From positions 22,402 through 86,401 of the forward strand of contig CAYVNM010000002.1 of assembly GCA_964453075.1 (NCBI GenBank): a stretch of DNA of 64,000 bases, given 5' to 3'. A program made the position numbers and the translations under genes. Below, in pieces: positions 50,011 through 58,942 of this stretch (the stretch's first letter is position 1; each line of letters begins with the position of its first letter). Source of the stretch: C7867-006 sp964453075. Lineage in GTDB: Bacteria > Patescibacteriota > Minisyncoccia > Phycocordibacterales > DATDWN01. The notes beneath the pieces are model-generated. The model saw nothing but the letters and a program-made list of their open reading frames with translations. It was not told the origin of the DNA and did not search any database.

Positions 50011-50182
50011 GAAATAGTTTTTGTAAAAATTACTAGATGTAAAAGAGTAAAATAAATTTTAATTTATCTTAATTGTATCAAAAATAAATTTTTAATACAT
50101 AAAAAATGTGTATAAAGTTTTTTAATTGCTTACGCAGTCTTTAAAATAAAGTATTAAATTCACAGAGTAGAAAGGAAAAAAT

Positions 50183-50226
50183 TATACGAAAAAACACCCG
50201 ACATGGAATCCATATCGAGTGTGGTA
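50183..50226 (-). terminator. terminator of orphan gene 50265-50717
   Basis: CACTCGATATGGA-ttcc-ATGTCGGGTG then TTTTTTCGTATAATT on minus. 50011-50182 is AT-rich and holds nothing I can support. Confidence 0.8.
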
Positions 50227-50264
50227 GAGACAGATGGGGGGTTGCCCCATCTGTCTCCTTGTCT

Positions 50265-50717
50265 TCAGGCGGGTAGAACGGCAGACACGTAGCAGGCGCT
50301 GCGGTCGTAGTCGAGCAAGTGCACGACACGTAACCAATTACCGCCGCGCCAGTAAAGGCACAGAACGCAACGGCGGCCGTAAGTGCTCTGAAGGACCGTA
50401 CCGTCGAAGTAGATGAACCTCGCGTTGTTGTTGATCCTCTCCTTCCACGACTCGGGGATGAGGTCCTGGTTCTTCCAGAGCGTCATGAAGATGTTCGCAT
50501 CCAAGCGGATGTGGCCCGACACCTTGAGACGCTTGAGGTTCTCCTCACCCGTGATGTGGGTCTCGCCGTCCTCGAGCATCCTGACGTGATGGACCTTGGT
50601 CAGGTCAAGCTCGGAGAGTGCCGTTGAACGGGTGTCAGTCTCAGCCTCGATGGCCGACCAGTCCCAACCGACCAACTCGGTGGGGCTGAAGGAACCACGG
50701 TTGATCGTGATGATCAT
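50265..50717 (-). CDS. GC-rich orphan gene (150 aa)
   Basis: MIITINRGSFSPTELVGWDWSAIEAETDTRSTALSELDLTKVHHVRMLEDGETHITGEENLKRLKVSGHIRLDANIFMTLWKNQDLIPESWKE.... SD GGGAG precedes the ATG by 7 nt. Predicted alpha/beta, rich in Trp; no domain recognised. Strongly GC-skewed codons. Inserted between pilB and pilC with its own promoter and terminator. Confidence 0.78.
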   Translation of the reverse strand: MIITINRGSFSPTELVGWDWSAIEAETDTRSTALSELDLTKVHHVRMLEDGETHITGEENLKRLKVSGHIRLDANIFMTLWKNQDLIPESWKERINNNARFIYFDGTVLQSTYGRRCVLCLYWRGGNWLRVVHLLDYDRSACYVSAVLPA

Positions 50718-50797
50718 GGTATTCTCCCTGTCTGCTCTGTGTAGACTGAATGTGATGAACTCTGGTTAACCCATTAGGCCAACCTTGATCTTGTGTA

Positions 50798-50826
50798 ATT
50801 ATATCATATTTGAATATTATTGTCAA
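50798..50826 (-). promoter_or_regulatory. promoter of orphan gene 50265-50717
   Basis: TTGACA (50821-50826), 17 nt, TATAAT (50798-50803). Confidence 0.85.
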
Positions 50827-50886
50827 TGGTTTTTGCCTGTTTTCTGAGTAAAATACAAAAAAGACTTATTTTAAGCCATTTTTAAA

Positions 50887-50911
50887 AAATCCAAGGACTC
50901 CCCTTGGATTT
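50887..50911. repeat. 25-nt palindrome shared with 17301-17325
   Basis: AAATCCAAGG-ACTCC-CCTTGGATTT. Arms identical to the copy next to rplE, loop reverse-complemented. Followed on plus (50928-50943 region) by a CGATATTCGGTAG hairpin with a minus-strand T-run. Confidence 0.75.
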
Positions 50912-50948
50912 TATTACAAAAAAACCACCGATATTCGGTAGTAAAATA

Positions 50949-51070
50949 AGCTACGTGGATTTTTGTCTGAGTTCAAGGCGGAATGAGAAAATGCGAGGAG
51001 ATGTACATGTCGTACATTGACGAGAATTTTTGAAATTCCAACGCAGAAATCGGGCAAAAAGACCGTAGCT
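50949..51070 (-). repeat. family E structured element (copy E6)
   Basis: Outer arms AGCTACGTGGATTTTTGTC / GGGCAAAAAGACCGTAGCT; apical stem TGTAC-atgtc-GTACA flanked by GCGAGGAG and TTGACGAG. Same subgroup as E1. Starts one base past the pilB stop codon. Confidence 0.75.
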
Positions 51071-51071
51071 G

Positions 51072-52823
51072 TTACTCTGAAATAACGCGCAAGACCTCTT
51101 CGATAGTGGTCAAACCTTGAACCGCCTGGAAAACCCCATCCTCAAACATGGTCAACATCCCCTCCTTCTCCGCTATCTCCTGGATAGCATCTGCTGTTCC
51201 CGATTTCAAAATAACCTCCTTTATAGCTGGGGAAACTTTCATTATTTCGTGTATTCCAATACGACCAGAGTATCCCTCACCTGCCGGCACATCTTTCTTT
51301 AATCTCCAGAACGGTATCTCTGTCCAATCATCTGATTTATTTACAACTTTTTCCTCTTTTAGAGCCTTCAAGACTTTATCCAAGTTTACTGACTTACCCA
51401 ATGTTTCAAGCTCTGCTTTTGTAAGAAAATATTTTTCTTTCTGATCTGTCAGTTTTCTAACAAGTCTCTGGGCAATAATAATATTTATTGTTGATACCAA
51501 AAGAAACGGCTCAACTTTCATGTCCATAAGACGAGGAATAGCCCCGGCAGCAGAGTTGGTGTGGAGAGTTGAAAGCACAACGTGACCAGTCAAAGCAGCG
51601 TTAACAGCCAATGCTGCCGTCTCGTTGTCACGAATTTCTCCCACCATAATAATATCTGGATCCTGACGCACTAGAGTACGAAGACCATTTGCGAAAGTAA
51701 AACCTATCTCGGGGCGGACTTGAGTTTGATTTATTCTCTTCATTTGATATTCTATCGGATCCTCGATGGTAGAAATGTTTACATCTGGAGTATTCAAAAT
51801 ATCCAAAACAGTATACAGCGTTGTTGTTTTTCCAGATCCCGTTGGACCTGTGGTTAAAATCATTCCTGTACTAGATTTCACCGCGTTATGTATTCTCTCT
51901 AGACCCTCTCCGTGAAAACACAATGCTTCCAAAGTAAATCCGGAAACATTATCACGAAGAAGTCTCATCACTATTTTTTCACCATAATATGTTGGCAAAC
52001 TTGAAACACGAAAAGAAACCTTTTCTCCATCCGAATCTATTTTGAATCTTCCATCTTGGGGAAGTCTTTTCTCATCAAGCTTGAGGCTGGCCAGAACTTT
52101 TATACGAGCAGCTATACTACCAGCCATATTTTTTGGCAAAATCATGGCGTCGTGCAAGAGTCCATCCAAACGATATCTAACTAAAAGCTCTTTTTCTTGT
52201 GGTTCTATATGAATATCTGACGCATTTTGTAAAATCGCATGTTTCAAGAGAGTGTCCACTATACGAACAACAGGAACATCATCTGCAAGTCTCCTTAGAT
52301 CCTCCTCACTTGCATTTCCCTCTGGATCATCAGAAATATTTTTTAAAGCAGTTGCATCTTGTTGTATCAAATCTCCGAATTCTGCTTTGAGAGATTTCTG
52401 GTATTGCAAAATAGCGCTCTTCATTGATTCTGCATCTGTAAGACGAGGAAGAATCTTCAATCCAACTTTCTTTTTTACGAAATCAATAGCTGTCAAATCC
52501 TCGGTATCAAGCATGGCCACCTCTAGAGACGAATCTGTTTTTTTGAAAGCTACAATATTGTGATTACGAGCGATAGGTTCTGGAATAAGAGAAAGAACAT
52601 CAAAAGGAAGTTTTTCATTTTTTAAATCGACAAAAGGGATACCTAGAATGTAGGCTTGCATACGACGAAGATCATCTTCAGTCATTTTACCTTTGTTTAC
52701 CAAAGCCTTGCCTATGCTTATTCCGGTTTCTTTTGTCTCCTTCTCTGCTATTTCCAAATCACTACGAGAAACCAGTCCTGAGTCCAAAATAAATTCTTTT
52801 AGTTGTGATTCTTCTATGTGCAT
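51072..52823 (-). CDS. pilB: type IV pilus assembly ATPase PilB
   Basis: 583 residues. N-terminal MshEN domains (ESQLKEFILDSGLVSRSDLEIAEKET, LGIPFVDLKNEKLPFDVLSLIPEPIARNHNIVAF), Walker A GPTGSGKTTTLYTVL, Asp box, Walker B DPDIIMVGEIRDNETA and the His box LSTLHTNSA. Hexameric extension motor. The zinc-binding CxxC pair of many PilB/GspE proteins is not evident. Confidence 0.95.
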   Translation of the reverse strand: MHIEESQLKEFILDSGLVSRSDLEIAEKETKETGISIGKALVNKGKMTEDDLRRMQAYILGIPFVDLKNEKLPFDVLSLIPEPIARNHNIVAFKKTDSSLEVAMLDTEDLTAIDFVKKKVGLKILPRLTDAESMKSAILQYQKSLKAEFGDLIQQDATALKNISDDPEGNASEEDLRRLADDVPVVRIVDTLLKHAILQNASDIHIEPQEKELLVRYRLDGLLHDAMILPKNMAGSIAARIKVLASLKLDEKRLPQDGRFKIDSDGEKVSFRVSSLPTYYGEKIVMRLLRDNVSGFTLEALCFHGEGLERIHNAVKSSTGMILTTGPTGSGKTTTLYTVLDILNTPDVNISTIEDPIEYQMKRINQTQVRPEIGFTFANGLRTLVRQDPDIIMVGEIRDNETAALAVNAALTGHVVLSTLHTNSAAGAIPRLMDMKVEPFLLVSTINIIIAQRLVRKLTDQKEKYFLTKAELETLGKSVNLDKVLKALKEEKVVNKSDDWTEIPFWRLKKDVPAGEGYSGRIGIHEIMKVSPAIKEVILKSGTADAIQEIAEKEGMLTMFEDGVFQAVQGLTTIEEVLRVISE

Positions 52824-52934
52824 AAGAGGATAATTATTAATTTCATTATATCAGAAAAAAGTATGACGTTATATAAAAATGTGTAAAAGTTCACTAATTT
52901 GTTAATAAATATTTCAGTTGATATAATCTCTGTT

Positions 52935-53180
52935 ATGAAAAAATTAGAAATTGGAGGTACTTACAAACATTATAAAGGAACTCTTGTTAAGGTTTTGTGT
53001 GAAGCACTACACAGTGAAACATTAGAGCCGATGACAGTCTACATTCACCTAGAAGACGGTGGCACTTGGGCAAGACCCACCAAAATGTTTCTTGAAAGCA
53101 CAATGGTAAATGGCAAAAAAACAGAAAGATTCAAGAAAATAAACCAAAAACTGATCATAAAGCCAAATAAAAAGAAGTAA
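52935..53180 (+). CDS. DUF1653-like small protein
   Basis: 81 residues from the ATG at 52935 (MKKLEIGGTYKHYKGTLVKVLCEALHSETLEPMTVYIHLEDGGTWARPTKMFLES). Matches, from memory, DUF1653 (G-Y-HYKG-Y-V---A-HSET-E--VVY), a small SH3-like beta fold of unknown function. TATAAT at 52922-52927 ends 7 nt before the ATG: leaderless. Confidence 0.85.
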   Translation: MKKLEIGGTYKHYKGTLVKVLCEALHSETLEPMTVYIHLEDGGTWARPTKMFLESTMVNGKKTERFKKINQKLIIKPNKKK

Positions 53181-53221
53181 AATTTGACAAACTAAGATGT
53201 ATCATATATGATGATCCCATC

Positions 53222-53252
53222 GAAGTTCGCCACCCGGCGAACCTTCTTTTTT
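53222..53252 (+). terminator. terminator before nusA
   Basis: GAAGTTCGCC-accc-GGCGAACCTTC followed by TTTTTT. Confidence 0.85.
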
Positions 53253-53281
53253 AAAAAATTATCAAAATAACAAACAATAAT

Positions 53282-54451
53282 ATGATGGATTTAAAGGTGA
53301 TTAATTCAGTCCTAGCCCAACTAGAAGAAGAAAGGGGTATTCCTAGAGAAAAAATTCTAGAAGCTATTGAGCTGGCCCTAGCTACCGCCTACAAGAAAGA
53401 ATACGGCAAAAAAGGCCAAATAGTAAGGTCTAAATTTGATGTGAATACAGGAAAAACTGAAATGTTTCAGGTCAAAATAGTTGTGGATGAAAGCACTGTG
53501 GTTATGGATGAGGATGAGCTTCCTACGGAAGTTAAAGAGGGTGAAGTAGAAAAGGATTTATACAACCCAGAACATCATATAATGATAGGAGATGCTCGAA
53601 GAATAAAGAAAGATGTGGTTCTTGGAGAAGAAATGATCTTCCCTCTCGAAGCACAGGATGATTACAGTAGAATAGCGGCTCAAACAGCAAAGCAGGTTAT
53701 CATGCAAAAAATCCGTGAGGCAGAAAAAGTCTCTGTTTTGGCAGAATACGGAAAGAGAGAAGGAGAAATTGTGACAGGAACAGTACAAAGAATAGAAAGG
53801 GGTAATGTTTTTGTTGATATGGGTCGTGCTACAGGCCTTCTACCATACGAAGAACAAATTCCGGGAGAGAGATTTGGTCAAGGAGAGAGAATAAGAGCAT
53901 ACCTATACAGAGTAGAAGAGTCAGGAAAAGGCGTATTCTTAAGGCTTTCTAGATCACATCCTAAATTCCTAGAAAAACTTTTTGAAGCAGAAGCTCCTGA
54001 GATTGCAAATGGCACAGTATTAATAAAATCTGTTGCTCGTGAAGCAGGAAGTAGAACAAAAATAGCTGTTGGATCAACAGATCCACACATTGATCCTGTT
54101 GGATCTATGGTTGGACAAAGAGGAGTGAGAGTTTCTACTGTTATGTCAGAACTTGGAGGAGAAAAAATAGATATCATAGAATGGTCAGAAGATCCAAAGA
54201 AATTTATTGAGGATTCATTGTCACCAGCAAAAACTCTCTCAGTTACGCTCAATGAACAAGAAAAACAGGCAACCGTATTGGTTTCTGAAGAACAACAATC
54301 ATTGGCCATTGGAAAGGGAGGTCAAAATGTACGCCTAGCAGCCAAACTAACTGGTTGGAAAATTGATATACAATCAACCTCTATCAAGACAGAGCCCGCA
54401 ATTGAAGCTTTGAGTATTGAGGACGATGAACCAGAGGAAAGCATTGTATAA
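53282..54451 (+). CDS. nusA: transcription factor NusA
   Basis: 389 residues. N-domain (INSVLAQLEEERGIPREKILEAIELALATAYKKEYGKKGQ), S1 domain (GEIVTGTVQRIERGNVFVDMGRATGLLPYEEQIPGE), and KH1/KH2 (DPVGSMVGQRGVRVSTVMSELGGEKIDIIEWSEDP; SLAIGKGGQNVRLAAKLTGWKIDI). No acidic C-terminal repeats. Pausing, termination and antitermination factor. Confidence 0.96.
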   Translation: MMDLKVINSVLAQLEEERGIPREKILEAIELALATAYKKEYGKKGQIVRSKFDVNTGKTEMFQVKIVVDESTVVMDEDELPTEVKEGEVEKDLYNPEHHIMIGDARRIKKDVVLGEEMIFPLEAQDDYSRIAAQTAKQVIMQKIREAEKVSVLAEYGKREGEIVTGTVQRIERGNVFVDMGRATGLLPYEEQIPGERFGQGERIRAYLYRVEESGKGVFLRLSRSHPKFLEKLFEAEAPEIANGTVLIKSVAREAGSRTKIAVGSTDPHIDPVGSMVGQRGVRVSTVMSELGGEKIDIIEWSEDPKKFIEDSLSPAKTLSVTLNEQEKQATVLVSEEQQSLAIGKGGQNVRLAAKLTGWKIDIQSTSIKTEPAIEALSIEDDEPEESIV

Positions 54452-54516
54452 ATAGATAAAATTGTCTATAGTAATCGTTATTATAAGTTATAAGTAAATA
54501 AAGTAATCTTAATAAA

Positions 54517-56529
54517 ATGAACGACTATCTTATATTTGCCTTGGTAGCTTCGGTTATCGCTATTGTTTACGGCCTTTTTTTGGCAAGATCAATCATAAAA
54601 AAGAGCGCTGGAAACGACAGAATGCAAGAAATTGCCAAAGCAATTCAAGAGGGAGCGAGCGCATATTTAAACAGACAATATAAAACTATAGGGGTAATAG
54701 CTGTAGTTTTGTTTGTTGTTATAGGTTTCATTCCTAAACTTGGCTGGATTATGGCCATAGGGTTCCTTGTTGGAGCCATACTATCAGCTGTAGCTGGATA
54801 TGTGGGAATGAATGTTTCTGTAAGAGCAAACGTTAGAACTGCGGAGTCAGCACGAAGCGGAATAAAGGAAGCTTTATCTCTTGCTTTTAAAGGAGGTACG
54901 GTGACAGGACTACTTGTTGTAGGACTAGCACTACTTGGTGTTACTGCTTTTTACGCAATAACAAAAAATGTACCAGCTTTGGTGGGCTTGGGTTTTGGTG
55001 CTTCTCTTATTTCAGTATTTGCAAGACTTGGAGGTGGTATCTTTACCAAAGCAGCTGATGTTGGTGCTGATCTAGTGGGAAAGCTTGAAGCTGGAATTCC
55101 AGAAGATGACCCTAGAAACCCTGGTGTTATTGCCGATAACGTCGGAGACAACGTTGGGGACTGTGCTGGTATGGCCGCTGACTTGTTTGAAACATACGCA
55201 GTTACTTCGGTTGCAGCAATGTTGCTGGGATCACTTTTATTTGCTGGATTTGAAAATGCAGTTATTTATCCCCTAGTTATAGGTGGAATGGCTATATTTG
55301 CTTCTATTATCGGTACATGGTTTGTGAGACTTGGAAAAACCCAAAATATTATGGGTGCTCTGTACAAAGGCCTTGTAGCAGCTGGTGTTATTGCTGCTGT
55401 AGCATTCTATCCTGTCACAAAATTACTCATGGAAAACAACGGCAAGTTTGCAGTTGTTGATCTGTTTATTTGTTCTCTAGTTGGTTTGTTTGTTACTGGT
55501 GCATTAGTTGTTATTACAGAATACTTTACATCAACAAAATATAAACCAGTTAAATCAATCGCAGAAGCATCTGTTTCTGGACACGGAACTAATGTTATTC
55601 AAGGTCTAGCCATCTCAATGAAATCAACGGCTTGGCCTTTAATTACAATAGTTTTAGGAATTCTTGTTAGTTACTACTTTGGAGGACTTTATGGAATCGC
55701 TATAGCAGCTATGTCTATGCTATCAATGACAGGTATTATAGTTGCTATTGATGCATATGGCCCTATTACAGACAACGCAGGAGGAATCGCAGAAATGTCA
55801 GAACTTCCAAAAGAAGTCCGCGACGTCACAGATCCTCTGGACGCTGTTGGAAACACAACAAAAGCAGTAACAAAAGGCTATGCTATCGGTTCTGCAGGAT
55901 TGGCTTCTCTAGTTCTATTTGCTTCTTATACAGAGGAAATAGTCAAGGCTGGCAAAAGCATCTCTTTTGATTTAAGCAATCCTTATGTAATTGTTGGTTT
56001 GTTTATTGGAGGATTATTACCTTATTATTTCGGCGCACTTTGTATGGAAGCCGTAGGAAAAACAGCCGGAAAAGTTGTTGAGGAAATAAGGCGACAATTC
56101 AGAGAAATACCAGGCATAATGCAAGGTACTGCAAAACCAGATTACGCAAAAGCTGTTTCTATCATCACAGGAGCCGCTATAAAACAAATGATAGTTCCCG
56201 CTCTTATTCCTGTTCTTGCGCCACTTTTGGTTGCATTTGTATTTGGAAAAGAAAACGGGTTGGTTGTTCTTGGTGGATTACTTGTTGGCTCTATAATCAC
56301 AGGATTATTCGTGGCTATATCTATGACATCAGGTGGAGGAGCTTGGGATAATGCAAAGAAATACATAGAACTTGGTAATCACGGTGGAAAAGGCAGTGAA
56401 GCTCATAAGGCTGCTGTTACTGGAGACACTGTTGGTGACCCCTACAAAGATACAGCGGGTCCAGCAATGAACCCTATGATTAAGATATTGAATATTGTAG
56501 CTTTGATCATCGTCGCCCTAATGGCATAA
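54517..56529 (+). CDS. hppA: membrane-bound H+-translocating pyrophosphatase
   Basis: 670 residues, ~16 membrane helices. The catalytic block KAADVGADLVGKLEAGIPEDDPRNPGVIADNVGDNVGDCAGM and C-terminal GDTVGDPYKDTAGPA bind Mg-PPi. The selectivity region reads GNTTKAVTKGYAIGSAGLA, with Lys where K+-dependent enzymes have Ala, which by family rules indicates a K+-independent proton pump. It couples PPi hydrolysis to an ion gradient. Confidence 0.95.
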   Translation: MNDYLIFALVASVIAIVYGLFLARSIIKKSAGNDRMQEIAKAIQEGASAYLNRQYKTIGVIAVVLFVVIGFIPKLGWIMAIGFLVGAILSAVAGYVGMNVSVRANVRTAESARSGIKEALSLAFKGGTVTGLLVVGLALLGVTAFYAITKNVPALVGLGFGASLISVFARLGGGIFTKAADVGADLVGKLEAGIPEDDPRNPGVIADNVGDNVGDCAGMAADLFETYAVTSVAAMLLGSLLFAGFENAVIYPLVIGGMAIFASIIGTWFVRLGKTQNIMGALYKGLVAAGVIAAVAFYPVTKLLMENNGKFAVVDLFICSLVGLFVTGALVVITEYFTSTKYKPVKSIAEASVSGHGTNVIQGLAISMKSTAWPLITIVLGILVSYYFGGLYGIAIAAMSMLSMTGIIVAIDAYGPITDNAGGIAEMSELPKEVRDVTDPLDAVGNTTKAVTKGYAIGSAGLASLVLFASYTEEIVKAGKSISFDLSNPYVIVGLFIGGLLPYYFGALCMEAVGKTAGKVVEEIRRQFREIPGIMQGTAKPDYAKAVSIITGAAIKQMIVPALIPVLAPLLVAFVFGKENGLVVLGGLLVGSIITGLFVAISMTSGGGAWDNAKKYIELGNHGGKGSEAHKAAVTGDTVGDPYKDTAGPAMNPMIKILNIVALIIVALMA

Positions 56530-56555
56530 ACAAAATTTCCACATTTGAAAGAGAG

Positions 56556-56586
56556 AAACTCGGTTTTACTTGCCGAGTTTTTTTCT
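56556..56586 (+). terminator. terminator of hppA
   Basis: AAACTCGG-ttttacttg-CCGAGTTTTTTT. Confidence 0.9.
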
Positions 56587-56631
56587 ATATAATTAAGTTT
56601 GGTAAAAACTTATTAGTAACTACTAAAACCA

Positions 56632-57465
56632 ATGAGAAAATTAACTTTAAATATATTACTAGCATTATTAGTTCTTGGAACAAGTGCAACTGCCTATGCA
56701 ATTTCAGATGATGGCAGTGCATCTTCTACTACCGGCGTAGTTTGTACTCAGGAATTAAGACAATGTCCCGATGGATCTTTTGTGGGCAGAAGAGGACCAA
56801 GGTGTGAATTCACAAAATGTCCTTTTGCTACCACAACAGAAGTTCAAAAAATTAAGAATGTACTAGAAACCAAAAAAGAAGATCAGGAGAGAGAAAGAAA
56901 CGAATTAAGAGAAAAAATGGAAGCAAGACTAGCCAGCTCAAGTGCAAACAGAGCTGAAAAGAAAGAGATGATTAAAAATAAGATAGAAGACAGGCTAGCC
57001 AGCTCAAGTGAGAGAAGAGAGGAAAGAAGAGAAGAGGTTAAGGATAGAATAGAGGCAAAAATGGCTAGTACATCAGCCTACAGACTAGAAAAAAGATTTG
57101 AAAAAATAGCAAAAAATTACCTAAAAGAAGTTGTTAGACTTGAACAAATATTGAGTAGAGTTGTTACAAGAATAGAAAAAGTAAAATCACTAGGAGGAAA
57201 TACTGTCGAAGCTGAAAAATATGTAGAGGAAGCAAGAACCCATCTGTCAGAAGCTAGAAAAACGTATGATGTTCTAAAAACCATTGCAACGAATGCAGAT
57301 AACAATGCTACTACAACAAAAGAAATGATAACGAGTATGAAAAACTCAGGCAAAACCGTAGAGGAACACTTGAGACTTGCACACAAAGCTCTGCAAAAAA
57401 CAGTTGGTAGTTTGAGAGGTGTTTCTCAATTAAATAACGCCTCATCCACTCCAACATCAAATTAA
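56632..57465 (+). CDS. secreted Cys-motif plus helical-repeat protein
   Basis: 277 residues. Signal peptide MRKLTLNILLALLVLGTSATAYA, then a four-cysteine motif (VCTQELRQCPDGSFVGRRGPRCEFTKCP). Three imperfect charged repeats of 20-25 residues follow (KMEARLASSSANRAEKK, KIEDRLASSSERREERR, RIEAKMASTSAYRLEKR), then a long helical domain. Probably an extracellular coiled-coil protein. A following single-pass protein may be co-transcribed. Confidence 0.8.
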   Translation: MRKLTLNILLALLVLGTSATAYAISDDGSASSTTGVVCTQELRQCPDGSFVGRRGPRCEFTKCPFATTTEVQKIKNVLETKKEDQERERNELREKMEARLASSSANRAEKKEMIKNKIEDRLASSSERREERREEVKDRIEAKMASTSAYRLEKRFEKIAKNYLKEVVRLEQILSRVVTRIEKVKSLGGNTVEAEKYVEEARTHLSEARKTYDVLKTIATNADNNATTTKEMITSMKNSGKTVEEHLRLAHKALQKTVGSLRGVSQLNNASSTPTSN

Positions 57466-57484
57466 TCATTTAATAAAATAAAAT

Positions 57485-57772
57485 ATGGAACCACAAATAC
57501 AACCACAAATGCAGCCTCAAGAAAATAAGTCATCAATTGGATCTATAATAGGAACAATTATAATAATTGCCATAATAATACTTGGCGGACTATATTTCTG
57601 GGGTAAAAGAATAGAAGAATCAAAAGTACAAGATGATTTACTAATGCAATCTGCAACAACATCAGAAGAAGTTGTTCCTGAAAATGTAAGTACTTCTGAT
57701 GACGTAAATTCTATAGAAGCCGATCTAAATGCCACAGCAGATTTTGGAGGGCTGGGTGCAGAATTAGAATAA
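57485..57772 (+). CDS. 95-aa single-pass membrane protein
   Basis: Gln/Pro N-terminus (MEPQIQPQMQPQENKSS), one hydrophobic helix (IGSIIGTIIIIAIIILGGLYFWG), and an acidic tail with TADFGGLGAELE at the end. This short pattern is common in CPR. 19 nt after the previous gene. Unknown function. Confidence 0.75.
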   Translation: MEPQIQPQMQPQENKSSIGSIIGTIIIIAIIILGGLYFWGKRIEESKVQDDLLMQSATTSEEVVPENVSTSDDVNSIEADLNATADFGGLGAELE

Positions 57773-57799
57773 TTTATCTTTCGCACAATCTTATGACAA

Positions 57800-57825
57800 A
57801 AACACCCAAAAGGGTGTTTTTGCTT
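57800..57825 (+). terminator. terminator before tig
   Basis: AAAAACACCC-aaaa-GGGTGTTTTTG. Confidence 0.88.
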
Positions 57826-57862
57826 GCAAACATACGCTCGACAATATAGACTAACAAACGAT

Positions 57863-58942
57863 ATGACAAAACAACAAAAAAACTATACGGATATAAAAAT
57901 TAATCCCCTTCCAGAAAGAGAGGTGGAGATAATTGGTTCTATTACCGCAGAAAAAATGTCCACAATGAGAGAAAAGGCTTTGGCCAAACTTAAAGAGAAT
58001 TTGGAGCTTCCGGGGTTTAGAAAAGGTAACGCACCAGACAATTTAGTGGCACAGAAAGTTGGAGAGATGAGACTCCTAGAAGAGGCAGCTGAAATAGCAT
58101 TGTCAGAAGAGTATCCAAATATTCTAGACGAACACAAAATAGATGCTATTGGAAGACCAGAAATAATGATAACCAAAATCGGCCTTGGAAACCCTCTGGA
58201 ATTTAAGATAAAAACTTATATTATGCCTGATGTAAAACTTGGTGATTACAAAAAAATAGCAACGAAAGAAGTTGCCAAGAAAACAAAAAAACCGGAAGTT
58301 ACCGACCAAGAAGTCGACGGTGTCATAAAGAATATCCAAAAAAACATTGCTCATGAAAAAATGCATGCTGATATGGGTCTAGATGAGCACACACACAGCC
58401 ATACAGAAATAAAAGATGATGATCTTCCAGAGGTTAATGACGAGTTCGCAAAAATGATAGGTGGTTTCAAAGGTGTTGCCGACATGAAAGAAAAAATCAA
58501 AGAAAACATTATCCACGAAAAAGAATTAAAAGAGAAAGACAAGAAAAGAACAGAAATTCTTGAGGCAATAATGGAAAGTTCAACAATTGACCTACCTAAA
58601 ATAATAATAGATGGAGAACTTGAAAAAATGACGGCTCAATTCAAAGATGATATAGCAAGGGCAGGTGTGGCTTACGAAGATTATCTGAAACACATAAAGA
58701 AAACTGAGGACGATTTAAAAGCTGAGTGGAAAGAGACAGCTGTGAAACGAGCAAAATCTCAAATTATTTTGAATAACATTGCAAAAGAGGAGGGTATAAC
58801 TCCCGAGGAAGAGGAAGTTAAGAAAGAAATGGAGCATATTCTGTCACACTATAAAGATGCGGAACGTTTCAGAGTAAGAATGTATGTTGAAACATTTCTT
58901 ATGAACGAAATGGTATTCAAGTTTCTAGAAACACTAAAGTAA
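57863..58942 (+). CDS. tig: trigger factor lacking the PPIase domain
   Basis: 359 residues from the ATG at 57863 (MTKQQKNYTDIKINPLPEREVEIIGSI). Ribosome-binding N-domain with the signature LPGFRKGNAP. The sequence then passes through YIMPDVKLGDYKKIATKEV to a C-terminal chaperone domain (EEEVKKEMEHILSHYKD...VRMYVETFLMNEMVFKFL). The usual ~90-residue FKBP-like PPIase block with DF.G..DG..F.GG is absent. Nascent-chain chaperone. Confidence 0.9.
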   Translation: MTKQQKNYTDIKINPLPEREVEIIGSITAEKMSTMREKALAKLKENLELPGFRKGNAPDNLVAQKVGEMRLLEEAAEIALSEEYPNILDEHKIDAIGRPEIMITKIGLGNPLEFKIKTYIMPDVKLGDYKKIATKEVAKKTKKPEVTDQEVDGVIKNIQKNIAHEKMHADMGLDEHTHSHTEIKDDDLPEVNDEFAKMIGGFKGVADMKEKIKENIIHEKELKEKDKKRTEILEAIMESSTIDLPKIIIDGELEKMTAQFKDDIARAGVAYEDYLKHIKKTEDDLKAEWKETAVKRAKSQIILNNIAKEEGITPEEEEVKKEMEHILSHYKDAERFRVRMYVETFLMNEMVFKFLETLK

